Shown here: positions 8,251 to 17,410 of the stretch, in pieces | Numbering within the stretch: the stretch's first letter is position 1 | Layout of the letters: each line of letters starts with the position of its first letter | NCBI RefSeq assembly: GCF_900209925.1 | Contig: NZ_LT907978.1 | Coordinates: forward strand, 1,857,219 to 1,921,218 | Length of the DNA stretch: 64,000 nucleotides | Source of the DNA: Anaerobutyricum hallii | GTDB taxonomy: Bacteria; Bacillota; Clostridia; Lachnospirales; Lachnospiraceae | Direction: 5' to 3' | Position numbers and translations under genes: made by a program | The notes under the pieces: model-generated | What the model saw: the letters and a program-made list of their open reading frames with translations, nothing else | Databases searched by the model: none | What the model was told of the DNA's origin: nothing

Positions 8251-8403
8251 TATGGATTTAGATTAGACAGAAAAAAGAAAAAATACCATATCCCAGATGC
8301 GGCTTCGGAGCGTGTTTAAGATGCGGATGAGCATTTTAAACACCGCGACTACAGAGCAGATGGGATATGGTATTTTTTCTTTTTTCGTCTACACGAAATT
8401 TAC
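8251..8403. repeat. Palindromic element, family P1, copy 3
   Basis: Same orientation as copy 1. The outer stem is AATACCATATCCCA/TGGGATATGGTATT, again different from the other copies yet fully paired. The conserved core is CGGCTTCGGAGC and GCGACTACAGAGCAG, with an inner GTGTTTAAGATGC hairpin carrying one change. It lies 13 bp beyond the stop of the ABC permease gene and probably terminates that transcript. Confidence 0.85.
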
Positions 8404-8416
8404 AAATCAAAAGTTA

Positions 8417-10768
8417 TCATTCTACATTTTTCAAAGCTTCATCCATCGGTACTTTCCTGATTTTTCGATATTCTAATAATGCAACTGCTGCATAGCTTAC
8501 AATTCCAATAAGAAACATTTTCACATAAATTTCCGGTGCAATGTACAGGGCAATCCAGCCGGAAAAACTTTGGAGCATCATTTCTCGAAAGATTACTTTC
8601 ATAAAAATCGTTTCTAATGGAAAGCTTAACAGCAGACACAGCACAACGACAATGGAAGTCGATAAGATGTAAAGCCTGCTGATTTCTCCATTATTGTAAC
8701 CAAGTATTTTTACCATAGAGATAGACTGGGCATTTTTTTCGATAATGATTTTTGAGAGCAGGTAGATAAGTACTAAAAAGATAGCGATGGCGAATCCATT
8801 TACCAGTCCCATCATATTTCCCATAGATACATCTAACTGACGGGATACTTTAGTGAGGGCATTTAAATCGATGACGGAGCCGATGTATTTGTTGCTGATA
8901 TCGGTTATTTCGGTGTCAGAAAAGTAGCCACTGTAATAATCCGAACCAAGGTCAAAGATTCGATTTAGCTGATTCTGATTCATAAAAATACAAAGTCCTC
9001 CATTATAAGCATAAATACCTTTTACCCGGAATGTGTAAGATTCTTTTTCGTATTTTTCTTTTAAAGTAATCGCATCTCCCGGCTTCAATGAAAATTTATC
9101 TGCATAAGCAGACGAAATATAAACATCGGCTGTTATCTTACTGTTTTCCTGCAAATCTGCCTTTTCATCTTTTAAATTAATTTTAATATATTTGCTGTCT
9201 GATCTCACACCATACAGTGTGACTTCCTCACTTTTAAATGTTTTTGGTGTTGTATTTAAGGAATACGCAGAAAATTCTTCTGCATCTTCATTTTCTGTTT
9301 TTGTACCAAGAGAATACTCCAGTAGAGAAAATAAACTGGATAGTTTGTTGCTGCTCATGGCACTGGTCGGGACCGAAAGCATATACTGATAGTTTGCGAG
9401 CATATTATTCTGGATATCTGTCTGGTAATGATCAAGCACAGATGGTAAAAGCAGTCCAAAGAACAGCAAAAGATTTGCAAAAACAATTCCAACAAATAAT
9501 ACAATATAATTACTGAAATTCTGAAAAATAACTCTCAGACGGAATCTCACAAAAATATTGATTTTCGAACTAAGAGGAAATGCTTTTTTCTGCTTCCTCT
9601 TACTTAAGTCTCTTCGTAAAAATTTCAATGGTGATAATTTTAGTTTTCTGTGCAATATCGCATAGTTTACAACAAACATAATGAAAACCGGAATTACCGT
9701 TGTAAGCAGAAAAGCCTCTGCATTCCAGAGAGTTACATACGTTGGAAGACTGTAACTTCCATAGTACATATCTGCACAAACATTTTTAAAAACAGTATAT
9801 CCTAAAAGATTACCAACAATGGCTCCAATAAATGTTACGAGAAGTGGCATGAACATATAATGCCGTATTAATTCATTTTTTGTATAGCCCGATGCACGTA
9901 ATGTTCCGATTACTCCCGCTTCTTTTCGAATCGTATTACTTGTCGTAATCCCAAATACAAAGGCCATAATTGCGATAACAATATAAAGAAGTACAATGAT
10001 CATTGCCCGATCGCCTCCCATATCATCTCCTGTAAAATGAATAGCCTGATTCAGATACTGTGGTACAAACTCTTCTAGCGTAACATCTTTACTAAGTTCT
10101 TCCATAAAATCTTCGGACTTTTTCTTTTCCTGTGCCTCTGTTTTTGGCTTATGGGTATATGTCCATGCATAATTATATACAAGCTGACTTTGATTAAAAG
10201 AAGAAAATTCTTCTTCCGTCACAACTGCAGCTCCAAATTTTACTGCATCAAACATTGTATCATTATTATTTTGAAACAAGGCACTGTAATCTGAGAGAGC
10301 AACCAGTCCTGTTATTTTCCATTTTCTTTTTCCACTTTGCAAACTGTCTCCCACAGATAATTTATTATTATCCGCATACATTCTGTCAATTGCAATTTCT
10401 CCAGTTTTTTCTGGCAGCTTCCCTTTCATCAGACAGACTTTATCCACCTTCGTCCTGTTTTTAAAAATACGAAGTGTTGTCCCGTTAAGCAATGCTTTTT
10501 CTACATAAAAATTCTCATAAAGTGTTACCCCTTTTTTTTCGATATCTTCCTGTTGATTTTTATATATTTTTTCTTCTGTTTCAAACTTTCCATCTTCAAT
10601 ATTATATTTTTGAAAGCTGTTGTTATATGCTGTTAACATACTTCCATCGGCCACTAAAAATCCGGACACAAAACCGATTGTTGCAGCCATAAGGATGAAT
10701 ACAACCAAATACTTCCCGATTTCTTCTCGAAGTTCCCGAAAAAATCTTTTTCTTAAAGGATTCTTCAT
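8417..10768 (-). CDS. ABC transporter permease, FtsX/MacB type
   Basis: The 783-residue membrane protein has an N-terminal TM helix (YLVVFILMAATIGFVSG), a large extracytoplasmic domain, then two FtsX-type permease units at about residues 250-375 and 650-775, joined by a second extracytoplasmic region. Such proteins pair with a LolD/MacB-type ATPase and export or transduce force on lipids, lipoproteins or peptides rather than import. The start was set at the ATG preceded by AGGTG; a TTG two codons earlier is less likely. It lies 10 bp after the ATPase gene, so the two form one operon. Substrate unknown. Confidence 0.88.
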   Translation of the reverse strand: MKNPLRKRFFRELREEIGKYLVVFILMAATIGFVSGFLVADGSMLTAYNNSFQKYNIEDGKFETEEKIYKNQQEDIEKKGVTLYENFYVEKALLNGTTLRIFKNRTKVDKVCLMKGKLPEKTGEIAIDRMYADNNKLSVGDSLQSGKRKWKITGLVALSDYSALFQNNNDTMFDAVKFGAAVVTEEEFSSFNQSQLVYNYAWTYTHKPKTEAQEKKKSEDFMEELSKDVTLEEFVPQYLNQAIHFTGDDMGGDRAMIIVLLYIVIAIMAFVFGITTSNTIRKEAGVIGTLRASGYTKNELIRHYMFMPLLVTFIGAIVGNLLGYTVFKNVCADMYYGSYSLPTYVTLWNAEAFLLTTVIPVFIMFVVNYAILHRKLKLSPLKFLRRDLSKRKQKKAFPLSSKINIFVRFRLRVIFQNFSNYIVLFVGIVFANLLLFFGLLLPSVLDHYQTDIQNNMLANYQYMLSVPTSAMSSNKLSSLFSLLEYSLGTKTENEDAEEFSAYSLNTTPKTFKSEEVTLYGVRSDSKYIKINLKDEKADLQENSKITADVYISSAYADKFSLKPGDAITLKEKYEKESYTFRVKGIYAYNGGLCIFMNQNQLNRIFDLGSDYYSGYFSDTEITDISNKYIGSVIDLNALTKVSRQLDVSMGNMMGLVNGFAIAIFLVLIYLLSKIIIEKNAQSISMVKILGYNNGEISRLYILSTSIVVVLCLLLSFPLETIFMKVIFREMMLQSFSGWIALYIAPEIYVKMFLIGIVSYAAVALLEYRKIRKVPMDEALKNVE

Positions 10769-10778
10769 GCCCAATCAC

Positions 10779-11477
10779 CTACCATTCCAGTTCCATTGCC
10801 GGAATCTTCTGTTCATTCGTATAATTTTTCCGAATCATTCCATCTCTTAATTTTATAACACGATCTGCCATATCTTTGATTGCATCATTATGCGTTACCA
10901 TCACAACTGTATTTCCATATTTTTGATTTACCGTTTCTATCAATCTTAAAATATCCTTTGACGTATTATAATCAAGTGCCCCTGTCGGCTCATCACAAAG
11001 CAGAATATCTGGATTCTTTACGATTGCTCTTCCAATTGCTGTTCTTTGCTGCTGTCCGCCAGAAAGCTGATTTGGAAGCTTACGCTGATGTTCATCAAGT
11101 CCTAATGTATGTAAAAGCTCATCAACATCAAGTGGTTTATCACTTAAATACGCTCCAACTTCAATATTTTCCCTTACCGTAAGATTCGGAATTAAATTAT
11201 ACATCTGAAAAATATAACCAAGGTGTATTCTCCGATACAAGGACAGTTTCTTCTCTGTCATATCCTCAATCTGCTCTCCTTCAATCGTTATACTTCCGGA
11301 ATCTGCTCCATCAATACCACCAATGATATTTAACAATGTAGACTTTCCTGAACCAGAAGGTCCAAGCAAAACACAAAATTCTCCTTTTTCAATTCCCAGA
11401 TCAATACCTTTTAATACATTAACCTGGCTGTCACCTATACCAAAAGACTTTTTAATCTGTTTTATTTCTAAAAACAT
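10779..11477 (-). CDS. ABC transporter ATP-binding protein, LolD/MacB type
   Basis: The 232-residue ATPase has Walker A GPSGSGKST, Q-loop, signature LSGGQQQRTAIGRA, Walker B ILLCDEPTGALD and the H-loop VVMVTHND. It energises the FtsX-type permease encoded just downstream. The start was placed at the ATG preceded by AAAGGTG; the longer frame runs into a repeat element (11506..11690) and begins with unlike sequence. The promoter seems to lie beyond that repeat, near 11737..11766, so the mRNA would carry a long structured 5' leader. Confidence 0.9.
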   Translation of the reverse strand: MFLEIKQIKKSFGIGDSQVNVLKGIDLGIEKGEFCVLLGPSGSGKSTLLNIIGGIDGADSGSITIEGEQIEDMTEKKLSLYRRIHLGYIFQMYNLIPNLTVRENIEVGAYLSDKPLDVDELLHTLGLDEHQRKLPNQLSGGQQQRTAIGRAIVKNPDILLCDEPTGALDYNTSKDILRLIETVNQKYGNTVVMVTHNDAIKDMADRVIKLRDGMIRKNYTNEQKIPAMELEW

Positions 11478-11505
11478 AAGCACTAACACCTTTCTTTCTA
11501 TTTTT

Positions 11506-11690
11506 ATCTCAGTCGAGAAGACTCCCACCTCTTTCAGGTGGTGAGTGACAGCAAATTTGTCTCAGTGGGAGTCCAATCTCCGACTGAGATAAACGCTCCG
11601 CGAGGATGCGCAGTGATTCTGTAAAGAATATGTCAGCTTACGCTGACCAAAATCACGCGCCAAGTCTCGCGGCTGCTCGACTTGAATATA
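11506..11690. mobile_element. Palindrome-rich block resembling an IS200/IS605-derived MITE
   Basis: The block holds a 10-bp inverted repeat ATCTCAGTCG/CGACTGAGAT (11506..11515 and 11581..11590) enclosing the hairpin CCACCTctttcAGGTGG, then a second imperfect palindrome built on CCGCGAG/CTCGCGG with TGTCAGCTTACGCTGAC at its centre. The first 46 bp recur almost exactly at 41984, followed by the same end TCGACTTGAAT/TCGGCTTGAAT. Hairpins of the CCACCT-AGGTGG kind and TTGAA ends are typical of IS200/IS605 termini, so this may be a transposase-less derivative (inference). It sits between the ABC operon and its probable promoter. Confidence 0.5.
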
Positions 11691-11736
11691 AGTTAGTATA
11701 AATTATCTTTTATACGCTTAGACTAATATTACTATC

Positions 11737-11766
11737 TTTATACTATTTTATGTTAGTTTTAACTTA
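11737..11766 (-). promoter_or_regulatory. Possible promoter/operator of the ABC operon, shared with the ZIP gene
   Basis: On the minus strand, GTTAAA and TATAAA lie 15 bp apart inside the stretch AAGTTAAAACTAACATAAAA. A very similar stretch occurs before the ZIP transporter gene (49476..49506). The short spacer and the dyad (AGTTA-AACT) suggest a regulated promoter, but no regulator can be named. Confidence 0.35.
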
Positions 11767-11836
11767 CCAAAATGTCAATAGCTTTTTCAAAACTTCTCCC
11801 TTTATTCAAACAACTTTTTATCTCTTAAAAAAACAA

Positions 11837-11948
11837 AAAACCTGAAAATTATAATATACAAAACTATAGTGCGGAGCCGATGAATGTAATAAAACATTCT
11901 TCATAAAGCTCTGTCATACAGTTTTATATATTATAATTTTCAGGTTTT
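11837..11948. terminator. Long AT-rich palindrome, probable terminator of the HAD genes
   Basis: Perfect 22-bp arms start AAAACCTGAAAATTATAAT (11837..11858) and pair with 11927..11948; the inside also folds (GAATGT/ACATTC). On the minus strand the second arm runs into a T-rich tract. It lies 68 bp beyond the stop of the HAD gene at 12016. It belongs to the same class of large palindromes seen at 41869 and 60598. Confidence 0.65.
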
Positions 11949-12015
11949 CTATTATTTATCTGTTTTTCAATCTACGAGAGAAAATCCCTTTCTTTATTTG
12001 TTAAGCAAACAAAAA

Positions 12016-12798
12016 TCAAAGATTCTTCAATACTTCCATTACTCCATTTTCATCGTTTGTCTTTTCTGTTACATACTTTGCCAATGATTTCAAAGTCGGA
12101 TGTCCATTCTTCATACAGTAACTTTCACCACAGCTTTCTAACAAAGACATATCGTTTAAATAATCACCAAATGCCATTGCCTCTTCACGTGCGATACTAT
12201 ATTTTTCACAGATTGCTTTTACTGCATTTCCTTTTCCTTCTGTCTTGTTTGCAATGTCTATCCAGCTTGCACCGGATAAAACCGTACTCAGATTTTTACC
12301 GACATTTTCAAAATATTTCATGGATTCTTCTGCTTTTTCTTTCTTAAAATAAACAGCTACTTTTACGATTGCATCATTTTTCACAGCTTCCCTTAAGTCC
12401 TTCACGATTGTTTTACGCTCATAATACATTTCTACGTTATAACGGATCTCCTCGTCTGGTTCTGTGACATATGCTGACTTCGCCCCACAGACAACTGCTG
12501 TTGCATAAGGAACTTTTTCAATCAGGTCAATACAGTTTAATACATCCTGCTTATCCATTTCATCTTTAAAAATGACCTCACCTTTTTCAAATACAAGACC
12601 ACCATTTTCTGCAATGAAAGTAAGCTTGTCTCTGATTTCCATAAAGTCTTTTTCTAAAGTATAATACTGTCTTCCACTAGCAATCACTACTTTTATTTCC
12701 GGATGCTTTTCTACCCATGGAATAAATTCTGCCGGTTTTTCCTTTTTACTGTTAAGTAATGTTCCATCCATGTCCAGTGCAACTAATTTTATGTTCAT
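12016..12798 (-). CDS. HAD-superfamily Cof-type phosphatase (1)
   Basis: The 260-residue protein has the HAD motifs DMDGTLLNS (motif I, nucleophile Asp), VIASGRQ (motif II), a lysine in KGNAVK (motif III) and GDYLNDMSLL (motif IV), with a C2-type cap between motifs II and III. Cof-type enzymes dephosphorylate sugar phosphates, nucleotides or cofactors; the substrate cannot be read from sequence. It starts 10 bp after the second HAD gene (12809), with AAGGAG before the ATG. The pair are diverged paralogues in one operon. Confidence 0.88.
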   Translation of the reverse strand: MNIKLVALDMDGTLLNSKKEKPAEFIPWVEKHPEIKVVIASGRQYYTLEKDFMEIRDKLTFIAENGGLVFEKGEVIFKDEMDKQDVLNCIDLIEKVPYATAVVCGAKSAYVTEPDEEIRYNVEMYYERKTIVKDLREAVKNDAIVKVAVYFKKEKAEESMKYFENVGKNLSTVLSGASWIDIANKTEGKGNAVKAICEKYSIAREEAMAFGDYLNDMSLLESCGESYCMKNGHPTLKSLAKYVTEKTNDENGVMEVLKNL

Positions 12799-12808
12799 TC
12801 TGTTCTCC

Positions 12809-13600
12809 TTAAATCAAACCATGTTCTATACAATAATAATAAATTCCCTCTTCCGTAACATCCCCGCAAATGACATCTGCCGCTGCCTTCACATCTTCTG
12901 TCGCATTGCCCATCGCAACACCAATCCCTGCTGCCTGCAGCATTTCGATATCGTTTGAACCATCACCAAATGCAATCGCATTCTCTTTTTTCAAGTGATA
13001 ATATTCTAAAACTTTTTCTACGCCAACGCCTTTATTTCCTTTTGCCGGTGTAATATCTGCTGCTCGTGGCCACCAGGCAGTAATTCTTGCACCATCTACA
13101 TCTTTTAACAGTGCTTCATACTCTTCCTTACCACAGCCAACCATGAGCTGATATACCTTCCCATTCATGATTTTTTCAAAATCATCCGCTACCTTTACCT
13201 TTTGCTTTCCGATAGCAAAGTAATCCGCCAAGTCTTTATCACAGCCGTTCGCAGCACATCCTTCTACGTTTGCAACAGAAATCGGACGATTAATTGCGGC
13301 AGCATTTGCAACAATTTTCCTCACATCTTCAATTAATATTGGATTTTCAAAAATAACTTCATCTTTTGTATAACAATAAGATGCGTTAAAAGCTAAAAAG
13401 ACATCAAAATCAATTCCCGGAAAAGTCGGAACCATATATGGACCTCGTCCTGTCGCAATACATAAAATAATTCCATTCTTTTTCAATCGCTTTAATGTCT
13501 CTATCATCTTAGGAGAAATTATCTTCTTCTCCATGTCAACTAAAGTTCCATCCACATCAAAAAAGGCTATTTTTATATCTTTTGCAGCATCTTTTTTCAT
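12809..13600 (-). CDS. HAD-superfamily Cof-type phosphatase (2)
   Basis: The 263-residue protein has motif I DVDGTLVDM, motif II CIATGRG, motif III lysine in KGNKGVGVEKV and motif IV GDGSNDIEML, with a C2 cap (about residues 85-185). It is the first gene of the pair with 12016 and is read from the promoter at 13649..13676; AGGAG precedes the ATG. The relationship with its neighbour is clear at the motifs but weak elsewhere, so the two likely act on different phosphates. Confidence 0.88.
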   Translation of the reverse strand: MKKDAAKDIKIAFFDVDGTLVDMEKKIISPKMIETLKRLKKNGIILCIATGRGPYMVPTFPGIDFDVFLAFNASYCYTKDEVIFENPILIEDVRKIVANAAAINRPISVANVEGCAANGCDKDLADYFAIGKQKVKVADDFEKIMNGKVYQLMVGCGKEEYEALLKDVDGARITAWWPRAADITPAKGNKGVGVEKVLEYYHLKKENAIAFGDGSNDIEMLQAAGIGVAMGNATEDVKAAADVICGDVTEEGIYYYCIEHGLI

Positions 13601-13648
13601 ATATTTCTCCTGGTATATTCTTCTGATTTTTTACACAACACTCCTATT

Positions 13649-13676
13649 ATTTTACAGCTTTTTGTTTTCCTGTCAA
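13649..13676 (-). promoter_or_regulatory. Promoter of the HAD phosphatase pair
   Basis: On the minus strand TTGACA (13671..13676) and TAAAAT (13649..13654) are 16 bp apart, about 50 bp before the ATG at 13600. Confidence 0.6.
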
Positions 13677-13683
13677 GTAGAAA

Positions 13684-14298
13684 TTATCCTATGAGTAATT
13701 TCCGCAACTCTCTCCTCTTCTCTATGTCCAGTTTTAAAAAAATGCGTGTAATCACATTTTTGATATATCCATAGGAATAATTCATCTGCTCGGCAATCTC
13801 CTTATTTTCCATTCCCTGTGCAACAGCCAGGGCAACTTTCCATTCAACTGGTGTTAGTTTTTCCTGTATTCTCTTTCTGTTTTCCTGAATTTGCGTATCT
13901 ATAACAGTCTTTCGTGAATTTTGCGCACTTCTTGCAAGATGCATCTCTACTCTCGCAAGAAGAACCTCTTTGGCAAAAGGCTTCACAATATAGTCTGTTG
14001 CCCCTGCTTTTAACCCTTTTACTTCATAATCCGATTCTGAAAATCCTGTAAGAAAAATAACCGGTACTTCTTCACATCCTGGAATTCCTTTTATCTTTTC
14101 TAACGTCATATATCCATCCATTTCCGGCATAGCAATATCAAGCAATATCAAATTGGGAATAATCCCCTTTTTTAATAACGTAATTCCCTGCTTTCCTCCT
14201 TTTGCCACACTGACACTGTATAAATCAGAAAGTATTTCTTCGGCAGTTTTTAATAAAATAATATCATCGTCTATAATCAATATGCTTTTTTTAATCAT
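13684..14298 (-). CDS. Response regulator with LuxR-type HTH
   Basis: The 204-residue protein has an N-terminal receiver domain (IIDDDI, phosphoacceptor Asp in [11 protein letters not shown], Thr in FLTGFS, Lys in IVKPF) and a C-terminal LuxR/GerE-like HTH (about residues 145-200, [15 protein letters not shown] then NKEIAEQM and [12 protein letters not shown]). The ATG after GGGAGAAAG is chosen; it overlaps the end of the hybrid kinase gene by 8 bp, so kinase and regulator are coupled. It is probably the DNA-binding output of that phosphorelay. Confidence 0.88.
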   Translation of the reverse strand: MIKKSILIIDDDIILLKTAEEILSDLYSVSVAKGGKQGITLLKKGIIPNLILLDIAMPEMDGYMTLEKIKGIPGCEEVPVIFLTGFSESDYEVKGLKAGATDYIVKPFAKEVLLARVEMHLARSAQNSRKTVIDTQIQENRKRIQEKLTPVEWKVALAVAQGMENKEIAEQMNYSYGYIKNVITRIFLKLDIEKRRELRKLLIG

Positions 14299-16747
14299 AG
14301 CCTTTCTCCCATTCTTCCATAAGCTGTTCCGCTTCATCAAACTCTAAATTCCGAACGGATTTCTGTATCTTTTCCAATTGTTTTCTTTGGTCTGCATCCT
14401 TTTCTAAAGATAATAATATTTCTATCTGTTCTTCTGCGTATTTTCCCTGATATCTTCCAATCGCACAAAGAAGCTTTTTCTTTGCTTCTTTATATTTTTT
14501 CTCAAAACCTTCATTGCAACCATCTCCTTCAGCCTGCTTTGGACTATCCTTTGCGCTATTTTTTAAAAGAAACGGTTCTGTATATTTGATAAAAAAGCAT
14601 ATGCCCTGTACCACCCGCTCCCACTCAAAAAATAAAAGGGGGATTGCTTTATTTATGTAGTTCACATCTTGGAGCTTTCCTTTTTTCTCCATTGTAAAAG
14701 ATAATTCATAAAGTTCTATTGCACCTATAGCCCTGGCATTACTTTTTAAAGTATGAAGCAATCCTGTCATATTTTTTATTTCATTTTGCGTCTGCTGCAA
14801 TCTCTCGAAACTCTGAATTAACTGTTCTTTATTGGGCACATAGTATTCCACAAACAGTTCTGCTAACCTTCTATATTGCGAAATACTCCCACTTAGCAAA
14901 CGTAATCCCTCTGAAAGTTCAATATCCCATTGTTTCATCTTCTGTTTCAATTCTAAAATCTGTTTTTCCTCTATTTTCCATTCTTCCCTTGCATCCTTTT
15001 CTCTTGAAATCAAATTTGCAGGAATGAATTGCAGCAATATCTCCTCTAGTCTATCCCACATAACCGGTTTTGAAAGATAATCCGCAAAACCTTCTGAAAG
15101 AAATTTCTGTCGAATACCTGTAGAAACATCAGCAGTAATAGCGATTATCGGCACTTCCTGTCCATTTTCCTCCTCTCTCAACTTGTGAAATGTTTCCATT
15201 CCATCCATCTCTGGCATCATATAATCAAGAAAAATCAAGTGATATTTTTTGCTTCTAACTTTTTCGATACATTCTAATCCACTACCTGCTTTATCTAACT
15301 GCATACTCGTTCTTTGCAAAAGAGATGCAAGCACCTGAAGATTCTGCTGGCTGTCATCCACGATCAAAACCTTCGCTTTCGGTGCAAAAAATCGTTTTCG
15401 GTCTTCCGATACCTTTTTACTTTCTTCGAAATTCCACTTCCCGATTTTCTCTTCTCCTGTACTTTTTAGCGGCAGACATACTGTAAATCGGCTTCCTTTC
15501 CCGTAGATACTCTCTGCATAAATCTGTCCTCCCATCTGTTCACAAAGTTCTTTTGCTATCGTAAGTCCTAAACCGCTTCCCTCAATATTTCTGTGCCGCT
15601 TCATATCCACACGTGTAAACATATCAAATAGTGTGTCCATATCCTCTTTTCGAATCCCGATTCCTGTATCTTTTACTGAAAAAATGATTTGGTCTCCGCT
15701 TGCATTAATTTCTAATGTAACCCGTCCTTCTTCCGTATATTTTACAGCATTGCTTATTAAATTTAAGATAACCTGCTTCGTATGTAACACATCTCCTGTC
15801 AAATACTTCGGCAGTTCTTCTTCCGCTTCAATAACAAAATCTATTTTTTTTGCCTCTGCCTGCTTCGTTCCAATCATCCATATTTCCTGTATAAGCTGTC
15901 TTAACTCAAACTTTTCTTCTGTAATATCCAGCTTTCCTGATTCAATTCTGGTAATATCCAATATGTTATTGATAAGTGATAATAAATATCGGCCTGCCTT
16001 CTCCACACTTTCTGCATACTGAACAATTTCTTTTGAGGCAGATTCCCTTAAAATCATTTCATTCATCCCAAGCATTACATTGATTGGTGTTCGGATCTCA
16101 TGACTCATATTTGCAAGAAAGATACTTTTCGCCTGGTTTGCTTCCATCGCTTCTTCCCTTGCCTGCGTAAGAAAAATCTGCTGTTTTCTATAAATACGAA
16201 AATGAAAATACATTGCAGCGCCTAAAGATACACTCGCTACAACAACACCGGTCAATACATCAGCTACAATTTCTTTTTCTGAATGAAACCAGCTAACACA
16301 GACAGGGTAATAATAGGCGATTCCCATCGTAGCAATATAAATAACCAGCTCCAGTAAAACACTGAAAAACATCAGCCAGCCTTCTAACATAAAAACAGTA
16401 AATAAAACTCCGAAAATATAAAAGGACGGCATTCCTCCTTTATATCCCCCACTCTTAAAAAACATAAACGGAAATAAAATCATAAAAATTACAACTATCG
16501 TTATAAAATAACATCTTTGATATTTCTTCCTGTAATATGCGTAAAAAAGAAGCATGAGCGAAAGAACTGCAATTCCTGCATTTATAATAAGTATCCGCTT
16601 ATCTCCATTGTTTAAATACGAAAAAACTCCATTACAAAGGCTGATGATACACCCAAGCGATGCCAAGACATTAAATAACCTCACTCGAAAGGGCAGATTC
16701 GACTGATAAAGTACTTTTCCAATTTCAAATAATCTTTTTCTATCCAT
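14291..16747 (-). CDS. Hybrid histidine kinase (6TM-HisKA-HATPase-REC-Hpt)
   Basis: The 818-residue membrane sensor has about six hydrophobic segments at residues 25-185, a linker helix, a HisKA domain with H216 in [12 protein letters not shown], an HATPase domain (N box [14 protein letters not shown] boxes DTGIG and [12 protein letters not shown]), a receiver ([10 protein letters not shown], Asp in [10 protein letters not shown]) and a C-terminal Hpt-like domain ([17 protein letters not shown]). This is a full phosphorelay in one chain, His-Asp-His, handing phosphate to the adjacent response regulator. No periplasmic ligand domain is seen, so the signal is probably sensed within the membrane. 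The 290 bp upstream (16748..17040) hold a small hairpin and no gene. Confidence 0.9.
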   Translation of the reverse strand: MDRKRLFEIGKVLYQSNLPFRVRLFNVLASLGCIISLCNGVFSYLNNGDKRILIINAGIAVLSLMLLFYAYYRKKYQRCYFITIVVIFMILFPFMFFKSGGYKGGMPSFYIFGVLFTVFMLEGWLMFFSVLLELVIYIATMGIAYYYPVCVSWFHSEKEIVADVLTGVVVASVSLGAAMYFHFRIYRKQQIFLTQAREEAMEANQAKSIFLANMSHEIRTPINVMLGMNEMILRESASKEIVQYAESVEKAGRYLLSLINNILDITRIESGKLDITEEKFELRQLIQEIWMIGTKQAEAKKIDFVIEAEEELPKYLTGDVLHTKQVILNLISNAVKYTEEGRVTLEINASGDQIIFSVKDTGIGIRKEDMDTLFDMFTRVDMKRHRNIEGSGLGLTIAKELCEQMGGQIYAESIYGKGSRFTVCLPLKSTGEEKIGKWNFEESKKVSEDRKRFFAPKAKVLIVDDSQQNLQVLASLLQRTSMQLDKAGSGLECIEKVRSKKYHLIFLDYMMPEMDGMETFHKLREEENGQEVPIIAITADVSTGIRQKFLSEGFADYLSKPVMWDRLEEILLQFIPANLISREKDAREEWKIEEKQILELKQKMKQWDIELSEGLRLLSGSISQYRRLAELFVEYYVPNKEQLIQSFERLQQTQNEIKNMTGLLHTLKSNARAIGAIELYELSFTMEKKGKLQDVNYINKAIPLLFFEWERVVQGICFFIKYTEPFLLKNSAKDSPKQAEGDGCNEGFEKKYKEAKKKLLCAIGRYQGKYAEEQIEILLSLEKDADQRKQLEKIQKSVRNLEFDEAEQLMEEWEKGYD

Positions 16748-16986
16748 AGTCTATTCCTTTTTTATATTTTTATAGTTCTATATCTATCCTTATAATTATA
16801 TGATGTCACGAATTACTACGTAAATCTCTGCTTTCTCATATTTCGCGGATTCCAACGTCAAACACCTTATCGTTCACGCACGAACGGAGCTTTGATCTTT
16901 TAACCCTGATATCAATCATATTTTACCATAAAAAATGTGTTTGCACTGATAAGATTATGGACAGTCTTGGTATTTCTACAAAAAAA

Positions 16987-17027
16987 GAAATTCTTATAAG
17001 CAGCAAAATCAAACTTATAAGAATTTC
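16987..17027 (-). terminator. Terminator of the Lar-like gene
   Basis: A 14-bp perfect stem GAAATTCTTATAAG/CTTATAAGAATTTC with a 13-nt loop lies 14 bp beyond the stop at 17041, followed on the minus strand by a T-rich tract. Confidence 0.75.
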
Positions 17028-17040
17028 CTTTCTTTATATT

Positions 17041-17265
17041 CTATTCTCCTGGATGACTTGAAATTACCTTTCCGGCATTCCATAACATTACTGTCTTTTT
17101 AGCGGCTTCTAGTCGTTCTTCTTCCGAGTGGAAGTCAATGGTCACAGAATGGCATCCACAATCCAGACACATTACATAATATCCACAGCCACTTTCTTCT
17201 TCTAACAATGATCCACCATCACATAATGGACAGTCATGAATCTCTAACATTTCTTCAATATCCAT
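17041..17265 (-). CDS. Small zinc-ribbon protein, Lar-like
   Basis: The 74-residue protein has two cysteine pairs, CPLC near residue 12 and CLDCGC near residue 34, around a glycine-rich turn, and ends with an acidic-to-basic helix containing EAAKKTVMLWNAG. That layout (zinc ribbon, then EEA..WN) resembles the Lar restriction-alleviation family and related phage/host small proteins, but function is not established here. It is a single gene with its own promoter (17307..17335) and terminator. Confidence 0.55.
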   Translation of the reverse strand: MDIEEMLEIHDCPLCDGGSLLEEESGCGYYVMCLDCGCHSVTIDFHSEEERLEAAKKTVMLWNAGKVISSHPGE

Positions 17266-17306
17266 AATTAGCCTCTTTCTGTTGTTCTTTTTATTTTTTC
17301 AAACAC

Positions 17307-17335
17307 ATTATAACACTGTTTTTTTCAGTTGTCAT
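17307..17335 (-). promoter_or_regulatory. Promoter of the Lar-like gene
   Basis: On the minus strand ATGACA (17330..17335) and TATAAT (17307..17312) are separated by 17 bp, 42 bp before the start codon. Confidence 0.55.
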
Positions 17336-17410
17336 GTGATTCGCATAATGAATTTTTTTTAAAACAAACAGTATGTAGATGAGGTATTAACTTTACGTTA
17401 TGCGTTTGTC

